Below are positions 28,459 to 35,326 of a stretch of 35,326 nt of DNA, in pieces. This stretch comes from SZUA-254 sp031379665. Its GTDB lineage: Bacteria; Bacteroidota; Ignavibacteria; UBA10030; SZUA-254. Positions within the stretch are counted from its first letter, which is position 1, and each line of letters opens with the position of its first letter. The notes under the pieces were generated by a model. That model had not been told where the DNA came from and ran no database searches. It was given only the letters and a program-made list of their open reading frames with translations. The DNA lies in assembly GCA_031379665.1 (NCBI GenBank), contig JANNFI010000056.1:1-35326 (forward strand), written 5' to 3'. The position numbers and the translations under genes were made by a program.

Positions 28459-28926
28459 ATGCGGAAGAAAACAGCCTCGAAGAGAATCAAGAGTCCCGAC
28501 CCGAAGTACGGTGACCTGCTGGTGTCGAAATTCATCAACTCCGTTCTGAAGGACGGGAAGAAGCACCTCGCGCGAAGCATCGTCTACGGCGCATTCGACA
28601 TCGTCGAAGCGCGCACGAAACAGCCCGGCGTGGACGTGTTCAAGAAGGCGATCAATAATGTGAAGCCGATGCTCGAGATCAAGGCCCGGCGCGTGGGCGG
28701 CGCCACATACCAGATCCCGACGGAAGTCCGCCCGGACCGGAGCACGGCCCTGGCGTTCCGCTGGATCATCGCTTATGCCACGGCGCGCAAGGACAAGTCG
28801 ATGGCGCTCAAGCTGGCCGCGGAGTTCATGGCGGCCGCGAACAACGAGGGAAGCGCCATAAAGAAGAAGGAAGACACCCACAAGATGGCGGAAGCGAACA
28901 AGGCGTTCGCCCACTTCAAGTGGTGA
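28459..28926 (+). CDS. rpsG: 30S ribosomal protein S7
   Basis: This 155-residue protein nucleates assembly of the 30S head and touches the E-site tRNA. Diagnostic segments are RKKTASKRIKSPDPKYGDLLVSKF near the start, VKPMLEIKARRVGGATYQIPTEV in the beta hairpin region, and the terminal KMAEANKAFAHFKW helix. Length is normal. It is second in the str operon, 30 bases before fusA. Confidence 0.98.
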   Translation: MRKKTASKRIKSPDPKYGDLLVSKFINSVLKDGKKHLARSIVYGAFDIVEARTKQPGVDVFKKAINNVKPMLEIKARRVGGATYQIPTEVRPDRSTALAFRWIIAYATARKDKSMALKLAAEFMAAANNEGSAIKKKEDTHKMAEANKAFAHFKW

Positions 28927-28956
28927 GTACCCCGAAAGCAGAGAGCAGCATTTAGT

Positions 28957-31059
28957 ATGCCCAGAGCAATATCACTCGAAAAAACGCGCAATATCGGCAT
29001 CATGGCCCACATCGATGCCGGAAAGACCACCACGACGGAACGGATCCTGTTCTATACGGGAATCCTCCACCGCATGGGTGAGGTGCACGACGGCGCGGCC
29101 ACGATGGACTGGATGGAGCAGGAGAAGGAACGCGGCATCACGATCACCAGCGCCGCGACCACCTGCGCCTGGAACAACCACCGCATCAACATCATCGATA
29201 CGCCCGGCCATGTCGACTTCACGGTCGAGGTCGAACGCTCGCTACGCATCCTCGACGGCGCGGTCGCCCTTTTCTGCGCCGTCGGTGGGGTCGAACCCCA
29301 GTCCGAGACGGTCTGGCGGCAGGCGGATAAATACGGCGTCCCCCGGATGGCGTTTGTCAACAAGATGGACAGGATCGGGGCTGATTTCTTTAACTGCGTC
29401 GCGATGATGCAGGCCAGGCTCGGGGCGAACGCAGTCCCGATCCAGATCCCGCTCGGCGAAGGCGATATGTTCACCGGGATCATCGACCTCATCACGATGA
29501 AAGCCCGCGTCTTCACCGATGGCACGCAGGGAACGGTGTTCGAGGACCTCGAAATACCGACCGGCATGAAGGCCAAAGCGCAGGAGTACCGTACCAAGAT
29601 GCTCGAGGCGGTCTCCGACGAGGACGACACGCTGCTCGAGAAATACCTCGAGGGGAAGGACATTTCCCCCGACGAGATCCGCGTGGTGATCCGGCGGGCC
29701 TGCCTGAAGGTAAGCCTGATTCCGGTGCTCTGCGGTTCGTCCTTCAAGAATAAGGGCGTCCAGAGCCTGCTTGACGCCGTCGTGGCGTTCTTGCCCTCCC
29801 CCCTGGACCTGGGCGGCGGCGAGGTGGAAGGTCATCATATTAATATGCGCGACCGCATCGTCCGGAAGGTCTCTGACACCGAAAAAATCACGGGCCTCGC
29901 GTTCAAGATTATGACGGACCCGTACGTCGGGCGGCTCACGTTCGCCCGAATCTATACCGGGACGCTCAAGAGCGGTTCGTACATCTACAACCCGATCTCC
30001 GACAAGCGTGAGCGCGTCGGGCGGCTGCTGCGGATGCACGCCAATCACCGCGAGGACATCGACGAGGCGTTCGCGGGCGACATCATCGCGGTCGTGGGCC
30101 TGAAGTCCACCAAGACCGGTGAAACCCTTTGTGACGAATCGGACCCGATCATCCTGGAGAAGATGGAGTTCCCGCAGCCGGTCATTTCCGTGGCGATCGA
30201 ACCGAAGACCAAAGTCGATCAGGAAAAGATGGGTGAGGCCCTGGCAAAGCTCTCCGAAGAGGACCCGACGTTCCACGTCGCGACCGACGTGGAAACCAGC
30301 CAGACGATCATCAGCGGCATGGGCGAACTGCACCTCGAGATCATCGTCGACCGTATGAAGCGCGAGTTCCGCGTCGAGGCGAACGTTGGCAAGCCGCAGG
30401 TCGCGTACAAGGAAACGATTCGCAAGAAGGTACAGCAGGAAGGGAAGTTCATCCGCCAGTCGGGCGGCCGCGGCCAGTTCGGCCACGTCTGGATCGAGGT
30501 CGAACCGAACGAGAAGGGCAAGGGGTACGAGTTCGAGAACGCGATCGTGGGCGGCTCGATCCCCAAAGAGTTCATCAATCCGGTCTCCGAAGGCATCGTC
30601 GAGGCCATGCGCAACGGCGTGCTGGCCGGATACCCGGTCGAAGACATCAAGATCAAGCTGTTTGACGGCTCATACCACGACGTCGATTCGTCGGAAATGG
30701 CCTTCAAGATCGCAGGCTCGATGGCGTTCAAGGAAGCCGCCAGGAAGGCGAGCCCCGTCATCCTCGAACCGATCATGGAAGTTGAAGTCGTCACCCCCGA
30801 AGATTACATGGGCGACGTGATGGGTGATCTGAGCTCGCGCAGGGGGAAGATCGAAGGCCTCTCCTCGAGGAAGGACGCGCAAATTATTAAGGCGAAGGTG
30901 CCCCTCTCGGATATGTTCGGCTACTCCACCATCCTCCGCTCCATGACCCAGGGGCGCGCGATCTACTCCATGCAGTTCGCGTACTACGAGGAAGTGCCGC
31001 GGCACATCGCCGACCAGATCATCGAAAAAGTCAAGGGTAAGGAAAGCGTCACCGCATAA
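28957..31059 (+). CDS. fusA: Elongation factor G
   Basis: This 700-residue translocation GTPase has the G motifs AHIDAGKTTTTER (P-loop), RGITITSAATT (switch I), DTPGHVDF (switch II) and NKMDR. Domain IV carries the GRGQFGHVWIEVEP stretch, followed by the domain V end (GDLSSRRGKIEGL, AYYEEVPRHIADQII). Context in the str operon and full length point to the canonical EF-G rather than a mitochondrial-type or recycling paralogue. tuf starts 54 bases later. Confidence 0.98.
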   Translation: MPRAISLEKTRNIGIMAHIDAGKTTTTERILFYTGILHRMGEVHDGAATMDWMEQEKERGITITSAATTCAWNNHRINIIDTPGHVDFTVEVERSLRILDGAVALFCAVGGVEPQSETVWRQADKYGVPRMAFVNKMDRIGADFFNCVAMMQARLGANAVPIQIPLGEGDMFTGIIDLITMKARVFTDGTQGTVFEDLEIPTGMKAKAQEYRTKMLEAVSDEDDTLLEKYLEGKDISPDEIRVVIRRACLKVSLIPVLCGSSFKNKGVQSLLDAVVAFLPSPLDLGGGEVEGHHINMRDRIVRKVSDTEKITGLAFKIMTDPYVGRLTFARIYTGTLKSGSYIYNPISDKRERVGRLLRMHANHREDIDEAFAGDIIAVVGLKSTKTGETLCDESDPIILEKMEFPQPVISVAIEPKTKVDQEKMGEALAKLSEEDPTFHVATDVETSQTIISGMGELHLEIIVDRMKREFRVEANVGKPQVAYKETIRKKVQQEGKFIRQSGGRGQFGHVWIEVEPNEKGKGYEFENAIVGGSIPKEFINPVSEGIVEAMRNGVLAGYPVEDIKIKLFDGSYHDVDSSEMAFKIAGSMAFKEAARKASPVILEPIMEVEVVTPEDYMGDVMGDLSSRRGKIEGLSSRKDAQIIKAKVPLSDMFGYSTILRSMTQGRAIYSMQFAYYEEVPRHIADQIIEKVKGKESVTA

Positions 31060-31113
31060 CCCCAACATTGAAAACAGTAACGTCCACCATCGCAGGACCA
31101 AAGGAGAGAGCTC

Positions 31114-32325
31114 ATGGCAAAGGAAAAATTTTCAAGAGATAAACCCCATATCAACGTCGGCACGATCGGTCACATCGATCACGGCAAGACGACCCTCACC
31201 GCGGCCATCACGATGGCCCTCGGGAAAAAGGGTCTCGCCGCCGTCCGGACGTTCGACAGCATCGACAACGCGCCGGAAGAACGCGAGCGCGGGATTACGA
31301 TCGCCGTGGCCCACGTGGAGTATCAGACCGTGAAGCGCCACTACGCGCACGTCGACTGCCCCGGCCACGCCGACTACATCAAGAATATGATCACCGGCGC
31401 CGCCCAGATGGACGGGGCGATCCTCGTGGTCGCCGCCAACGACGGCCCGATGCCCCAGACCCGTGAGCACATCCTGCTCGCCCGCCAGGTCGGCGTGCCG
31501 AAGATCGTGGTCTTCATGAACAAAGTCGACATGGTCGACGACCCCGAGCTGATCGAGCTGGTCGAGATGGAAATGAGGGACCTCCTCAAGAAATACGAAT
31601 TCCCGGGCGACGAAATTCCAATCATACGCGGAAGCGCACTCAAGGCCCTCGAACGCGCCTCAAGCGCTGACTCGAAGGCCGACGACCCCGCCTTCAAGGC
31701 GATATTCGAGCTGATGGACGCGGTCGACAGCTACATTCCGATGCCAAAGCGTGATGTGGACAAACCGTTCCTGATGCCGATCGAGGACGTCTTCTCGATC
31801 ACGGGTCGCGGTACAGTCGGCACCGGAAGGGTCGAACGCGGCAAGGCCAAGGTGGGCGACGAAGTCGAACTCATCGGGCTGGGCGCCCACAAGAAAACCG
31901 TCATCACCGGCGCCGAAATGTTCCGGAAGGAACTCGACGAAGTGCAGGCGGGTGACAACGCGGGCCTCCTGCTGCGCGGCGTCGACAAGGAGGAACTCGA
32001 GCGCGGCATGGTTATCGCCAAACCGGGATCCATCACTCCCCACAAGAAGTTCACCTGTCAGGTCTACATTCTCAAGAAAGAGGAAGGTGGACGCCACACT
32101 CCGTTCTTCAACGGGTACCGGCCGCAGTTCTATTTCCGGACGACGGACGTGACGGGCGTGGCGACCCTGCCCGGCGGGACCGAAATGGTCATGCCCGGCG
32201 ACAACGTCGACAATATGAGCGTCGAGCTCATCGGTGAGATCGCGATGGAGGAAGGCCTCCGGTTCGCCATCCGCGAAGGCGGAAAGACGGTCGGGGCCGG
32301 TGTCGTGACCAAGATCCTGGAATAA
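31114..32325 (+). CDS. tuf: Elongation factor Tu
   Basis: This 403-residue GTPase delivers aminoacyl-tRNA to the ribosome. It has GHIDHGKTTL (P-loop), DCPGHADY (switch II) and NKVDMVDD, and all three domains. Domain I is a little longer than usual through a LERASSADSKADDPAF insert. Switch I reads GITIAVAHVEY where GITI(S/N)(T)(A/S)H is the common form. AAAGGAGAG precedes the ATG. No second tuf is seen in the window; the tRNA cluster, its second common site, has rpmG instead. An 11-bp tandem array begins five bases after the stop codon. Confidence 0.98.
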   Translation: MAKEKFSRDKPHINVGTIGHIDHGKTTLTAAITMALGKKGLAAVRTFDSIDNAPEERERGITIAVAHVEYQTVKRHYAHVDCPGHADYIKNMITGAAQMDGAILVVAANDGPMPQTREHILLARQVGVPKIVVFMNKVDMVDDPELIELVEMEMRDLLKKYEFPGDEIPIIRGSALKALERASSADSKADDPAFKAIFELMDAVDSYIPMPKRDVDKPFLMPIEDVFSITGRGTVGTGRVERGKAKVGDEVELIGLGAHKKTVITGAEMFRKELDEVQAGDNAGLLLRGVDKEELERGMVIAKPGSITPHKKFTCQVYILKKEEGGRHTPFFNGYRPQFYFRTTDVTGVATLPGGTEMVMPGDNVDNMSVELIGEIAMEEGLRFAIREGGKTVGAGVVTKILE

Positions 32326-32329
32326 CATT

Positions 32330-32362
32330 ACTCAACGAATACTCAACGAATATTCAACGAGG
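32330..32362. repeat. Tandem array, three 11-bp units, between tuf and rpsJ
   Basis: ACTCAACGAAT occurs twice exactly (32330-32340 and 32341-32351), then once as ATTCAACGAGG (32352-32362). The last unit runs into GAGGGG (32359-32364), the ribosome binding site for rpsJ. The array starts five bases after the tuf stop. Confidence 0.93.
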
Positions 32363-32373
32363 GGACATCAGCA

Positions 32374-32682
32374 GTGGCAACTCAAAAGATCAGGATCAAA
32401 CTGAAGTCGTACGATCATACACTGATCGACAAATCGGCGGAAAAGATTATCAAGACCGTCAAGTCGACCGGCGCGGTCGTTTCAGGGCCGATCCCTCTGC
32501 CGACGAAGCGCACGCTGTACACCGTGTTGCGGTCACCCAACGTTGACAAGAAATCGCGCGAACAGTTCGAGATGCGGTCCCACAAGCGCCTCATCGACAT
32601 CCTCAACTCGTCCAACCGGACGGTTGACTCGTTGATGAAGCTGGAGCTTCCCGCTGGCGTCGATGTGGAGATTAAAGTCTAA
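32374..32682 (+). CDS. rpsJ: 30S ribosomal protein S10
   Basis: This 102-residue protein of the 30S head also binds NusB and NusG in antitermination and transcription-translation coupling. The start is a GTG (ATQKIRIKLKSYDHTLID follows), nine bases after GAGGGG. The family block VSGPIPLPTKRTLYTVLRSPNVDKKSREQFE is complete and length is normal. It opens the S10 ribosomal protein operon, here joined directly to the str genes. Confidence 0.98.
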   Translation: MATQKIRIKLKSYDHTLIDKSAEKIIKTVKSTGAVVSGPIPLPTKRTLYTVLRSPNVDKKSREQFEMRSHKRLIDILNSSNRTVDSLMKLELPAGVDVEIKV

Positions 32683-32733
32683 CTAGCGTTTCCGTATCCG
32701 TTCTTCACTCATCCCCCGCACGGGTGGCCTCGG

Positions 32734-32760
32734 CCTCTCCGGACGGAAGGGTACTTTTTT
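32734..32760 (+). terminator. Weak hairpin plus T-run between rpsJ and rplC
   Basis: CCTCTCC and GGAAGGG can form a stem of seven positions with one C-A mismatch around a GGAC loop, and six Ts follow at 32755-32760. It could be a partial attenuator or an S10-operon leader element. Evidence is modest; the 90-base gap is longer than others in this operon. Confidence 0.3.
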
Positions 32761-32772
32761 CAAAGAAAGACA

Positions 32773-33402
32773 ATGACTGGCATCCTCGGCAAGAAAATAG
32801 GCATGACGAGCATCTTCGATGAGAGGGGACAATCCATCCCCTGCACCGTCATCGAGGCGGGTCCGTGCACGATCACGCAGATCAAGACCGTGGAGAGGGA
32901 CGGATATTCCGCCCTCCAGCTCGGTTTTGACGAAAAACCGGAACGCTCCGTCAACAGGCCGGAAGCGGGACACCTGAAGAAGGCGGGAGCCACCGGAAAA
33001 CGGCTCACCCGGGAGTTCAGGGGTTTTGACATCTCCAAATTCGAGCTGGGCGCAGAGCTGCGGGTCGACTCGATCTTCGCCATCGGCGACAAGGTCTCCG
33101 TCGCGGCAAACTCGAAGGGGAAGGGCTTCCAGGGCGTCGTGAAGCGGCACCACTTCGGTGGCGGATTCCGCACCCACGGGCAGAGCGACCGGGAGCGCGC
33201 CCCCGGTTCGATCGGCAGCAGCTCGTATCCCTCGAGGGTATTCAAGGGCATGCGGATGGCCGGGCGGATGGGCAATGAGCGGATCACGATCAAGAATTTG
33301 CGGGTGTTGAACATCATCCCGGAATCGAACATCATCCTCGTACGCGGATCGGTGCCTGGGCACAACAACACCTACGTGGAAATCATCAAGGAAATGAGCT
33401 AG
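32773..33402 (+). CDS. rplC: 50S ribosomal protein L3
   Basis: This 209-residue protein starts with the typical MTGILGKKIGMTSIFDERG. It has the long loop that reaches the peptidyl transferase centre (KGKGFQGVVKRHHFGGGFRTHGQS); the Gln in HGQS is the site methylated by PrmB in other bacteria. The rest (RVFKGMRMAGRMGNERITIKNL) is canonical. rplD follows after 13 bases. Confidence 0.98.
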   Translation: MTGILGKKIGMTSIFDERGQSIPCTVIEAGPCTITQIKTVERDGYSALQLGFDEKPERSVNRPEAGHLKKAGATGKRLTREFRGFDISKFELGAELRVDSIFAIGDKVSVAANSKGKGFQGVVKRHHFGGGFRTHGQSDRERAPGSIGSSSYPSRVFKGMRMAGRMGNERITIKNLRVLNIIPESNIILVRGSVPGHNNTYVEIIKEMS

Positions 33403-33415
33403 GAAGCGACAGATT

Positions 33416-34051
33416 ATGGAACTCGACATCTATACCAAGGACGGAAAGCCGAGCGGGAAGAAGATCACCCTCCCCGACGCGGTCTTCGGGATCGAACCCA
33501 ACCAGCACGCGATGTACGAGGCCGTGACAACCTATCTCGCGAACCAACGGCAGGGCACGCACAAGACGAAGACCTACGGGGAAGTTTCCGGCAGCGGAAA
33601 GAAACTCTGGAAGCAGAAGCACACCGGGCGCGCCAGGGTCGGCGCCCTCCGATCGCCGCTCTGGAAGGGCGGAGGTACGATATTCGGACCGGTGCCGAGG
33701 GATTATTCGGCCAAACTCCCGAGGAAGGTGCGCCAGCTCGCGCGTCGTTCCGCGCTGAGCCACAAACTCCGCGAGGAGTCGATCAGGGTCGTGGAGGACT
33801 TCACCCTCGACGCTCCGAAAACCAGGCAGATGGCCGCGGTCCTCGCCGCGTTCCAGCTCAAGGGGAAGAAGACGCTCCTCCTGACGTCGAAGAACGACCC
33901 GACCGTCTACAAGGCTGGAAGGAACATCCCGAAGCTCAACATCCTCGTGGCTTCGATGGCGAGCACATATGAAATACTCGACAACCAGGTGCTCCTGCTC
34001 CAGCAGAGTGCGGTCGCCGAGATCGAAAAATCGTTAGCAGGCCAGGACTGA
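33416..34051 (+). CDS. rplD: 50S ribosomal protein L4
   Basis: This 211-residue protein lines the exit tunnel. It has the tunnel loop KLWKQKHTGRARVGALRSPLWKGGG, followed by FGPVPRDYSAKLPRKVRQLA. Key Lys/Arg/Gly residues linked to macrolide response are in place. In enterobacteria L4 represses its S10 operon. The N-terminus MELDIYTKDGKPSGK is typical and the ATG fits family length. Confidence 0.98.
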   Translation: MELDIYTKDGKPSGKKITLPDAVFGIEPNQHAMYEAVTTYLANQRQGTHKTKTYGEVSGSGKKLWKQKHTGRARVGALRSPLWKGGGTIFGPVPRDYSAKLPRKVRQLARRSALSHKLREESIRVVEDFTLDAPKTRQMAAVLAAFQLKGKKTLLLTSKNDPTVYKAGRNIPKLNILVASMASTYEILDNQVLLLQQSAVAEIEKSLAGQD

Positions 34052-34061
34052 CAGGACGACC

Positions 34062-34352
34062 ATGACCAGCATCATATTTCGCCCGATCGTCACCGAGAAG
34101 ATGACCGCGCTGCAGGACAAGGGCCGGTACGCTTTCGAAGTGGACCTCGGAGCCAATAAGATCGACATCGCCCGCGCCGTCGCGAAGAAATTCAACGTCA
34201 CGGTCGTGAGCGTCCGGACGATGAACTACAAGGGCAAGAGCAAATCCCAGATGACGAAGCGCGGTCGGTTCGCCGGCAAGACATCGCACTTCAAGAAGGC
34301 GATCGTGACCCTCAAGCAAGGCGACGCAATCAACCTCTTCGAAAACGTTTAA
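34062..34352 (+). CDS. rplW: 50S ribosomal protein L23
   Basis: This 96-residue protein surrounds the tunnel exit and docks trigger factor and SRP. It begins with IIFRPIVTEKMTAL (the conserved RP-x-x-TEK block) and contains ARAVAKKFNVTVVSVRTMNYKGK. The start lies ten bases after rplD. Length is normal. Confidence 0.97.
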   Translation: MTSIIFRPIVTEKMTALQDKGRYAFEVDLGANKIDIARAVAKKFNVTVVSVRTMNYKGKSKSQMTKRGRFAGKTSHFKKAIVTLKQGDAINLFENV

Positions 34353-34378
34353 CGCAGACTAGGACCGACGGTACCACG

Positions 34379-35206
34379 ATGCCCGTACGAAAATTACGAC
34401 CCACCACTCCCGGCACCCGATGGATGTCGGTGGCGACGTTCGACGAGATCACAAAGTCGAAACCGGAAAAGGCCCTGATCGAACCCCTCCGGAAGACCGG
34501 GGGGCGGAACACGAACGGCCACATCACATCGCGCCACAGGGGTGGCGGACATAAGCGGTTCTACAGGATCATCGACTTCAAGCGCGACAAGCGCAATATC
34601 GAGGCGAGGGTCGTGGCGGTCGAATACGACCCGAACCGCTCGGCCAGGATCCTCCTCCTCTGCTACAGGGACGGAGAGAAACGATACATCCTCGCCCCGG
34701 ACGGCGTGAAGGTCGGCGAAGTGCTGATGTCGGGCGAGGGATCCGAGATCAAGGTCGGTAACTCCCTGCCCCTGGCCAACATCCCGGTGGGCACCTCGGT
34801 GCACGCCGTTGAAATCAGGCCGGGCAAAGGGGCCCAGATCGGTCGCAGCGCGGGGACTGAGATCCAGCTGATGGCCAAGGAAGGCAAGTTCGCCCAGCTC
34901 AAGCTCCCCTCAGGCGAAATAAGGAATTTTCCGGTCACGTCGTACGCGACGATCGGCATCGTGAGTAACCGCGACCACGAGAACATCAGCCTCGGCAAGG
35001 CCGGCCGCTCCCGGTGGCTCGGCATCAGGCCGCAGTCGAGGGGTGTGGTCCAGAACCCGGTCGACCACCCGCACGGTGGCGGCGAAGGCAAGTCCCCGCA
35101 GGGCAATCCCCACCCCGTGTCCCCGTGGGGATGGCACACCAAGGGCAAGAAGACGCGGCGCCGCAAGCTGGCGTCGAACAAGTTCATCGTCAAACGCAGG
35201 AAATAA
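34379..35206 (+). CDS. rplB: 50S ribosomal protein L2
   Basis: This 275-residue protein supports subunit association and the peptidyl transferase centre. It has GRNTNGHITSRHRGGGHKR near the start and the conserved C-terminal NPVDHPHGGGEGKSPQG block that holds the essential histidine (HPHGGG). Length and start fit the family. rpsS starts six bases after its stop codon. Confidence 0.98.
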   Translation: MPVRKLRPTTPGTRWMSVATFDEITKSKPEKALIEPLRKTGGRNTNGHITSRHRGGGHKRFYRIIDFKRDKRNIEARVVAVEYDPNRSARILLLCYRDGEKRYILAPDGVKVGEVLMSGEGSEIKVGNSLPLANIPVGTSVHAVEIRPGKGAQIGRSAGTEIQLMAKEGKFAQLKLPSGEIRNFPVTSYATIGIVSNRDHENISLGKAGRSRWLGIRPQSRGVVQNPVDHPHGGGEGKSPQGNPHPVSPWGWHTKGKKTRRRKLASNKFIVKRRK

Positions 35207-35212
35207 TCGCAT

Positions 35213-35326
35213 ATGGCTCGTTCCCTGAAAAAAGGTCCCTACGTCGACGCACGGCTTCAGGCAAAGGTCGACGCGATGGCGAAGTCGGGACAGAAGAAAG
35301 TCATCAAGACGTGGTGCCGGTCTTCC
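35213..35326 (+). CDS. rpsS: 30S ribosomal protein S19 (5' part only)
   Basis: The first 38 codons of S19 are present before the window ends. ARSLKKGPYVDARL and KVIKTWCRSS are diagnostic of this 30S head protein. It follows rplB as expected in the S10 operon. There is no sign of disruption; the truncation is due only to the window edge. Confidence 0.95.
   Translation, partial: MARSLKKGPYVDARLQAKVDAMAKSGQKKVIKTWCRSS

Overview
The window looks like a GC-rich, free-living member of the Bacteroidota/Chlorobiota side of the FCB group (Ignavibacteria-like). Two exported proteins end in Por-type (type IX secretion) sorting domains with the PNPFN signature. The surface proteins are Asp-box propeller and beta-helix types common in that group, and a DUF2723 membrane protein is present. 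The placement is inferred from protein style; no rRNA gene is present to settle it.

Layout. 1-4649 (minus): a truncated beta-helix surface protein behind a 1216-residue Asp-box/type IX secreted protein, both read from a promoter at 4688-4716. 4786-8799 (plus): clpS, alaS, gmhA and a small membrane protein. 8775-13438 (minus): an operon with a MenB/BamA-like crotonase, a five-heme cytochrome c with a type IX sorting tail, a classical two-glutamate enoyl-CoA hydratase and an Asp-box exported protein. It starts at a promoter at 13474-13502. 13587-15479 (plus): a DUF2723 membrane protein. 15480-15855: a non-coding stretch with a strong promoter and a tandem repeat.

15856-35326 (plus) is a long information-processing block: tRNA-Thr(TGT), tRNA-Tyr, tRNA-Gly, tRNA-Thr(GGT), rpmG, tRNA-Trp, secE, nusG, rplK, rplA, rplJ, rplL, rpoB, rpoC, then the str operon (rpsL, rpsG, fusA, tuf) running directly into the S10 operon (rpsJ, rplC, rplD, rplW, rplB, rpsS, cut by the window end). 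Control elements visible here are a hairpin leader before rplJ, a 15-bp attenuator hairpin between rplL and rpoB, and a promoter before rpsL.

The least explained signal is a set of five short, AT-rich tandem arrays with an 11-12 bp period (10600-10671, 15724-15805, 17820-17852, 19269-19312, 32330-32362). The unit sequence differs from site to site. Four of the five lie between consecutive co-directional genes, just after or across the upstream stop codon. The fifth lies in the leader of the tRNA operon. No array lies inside a gene apart from the last few codons in two cases. I know of no named element that explains them.
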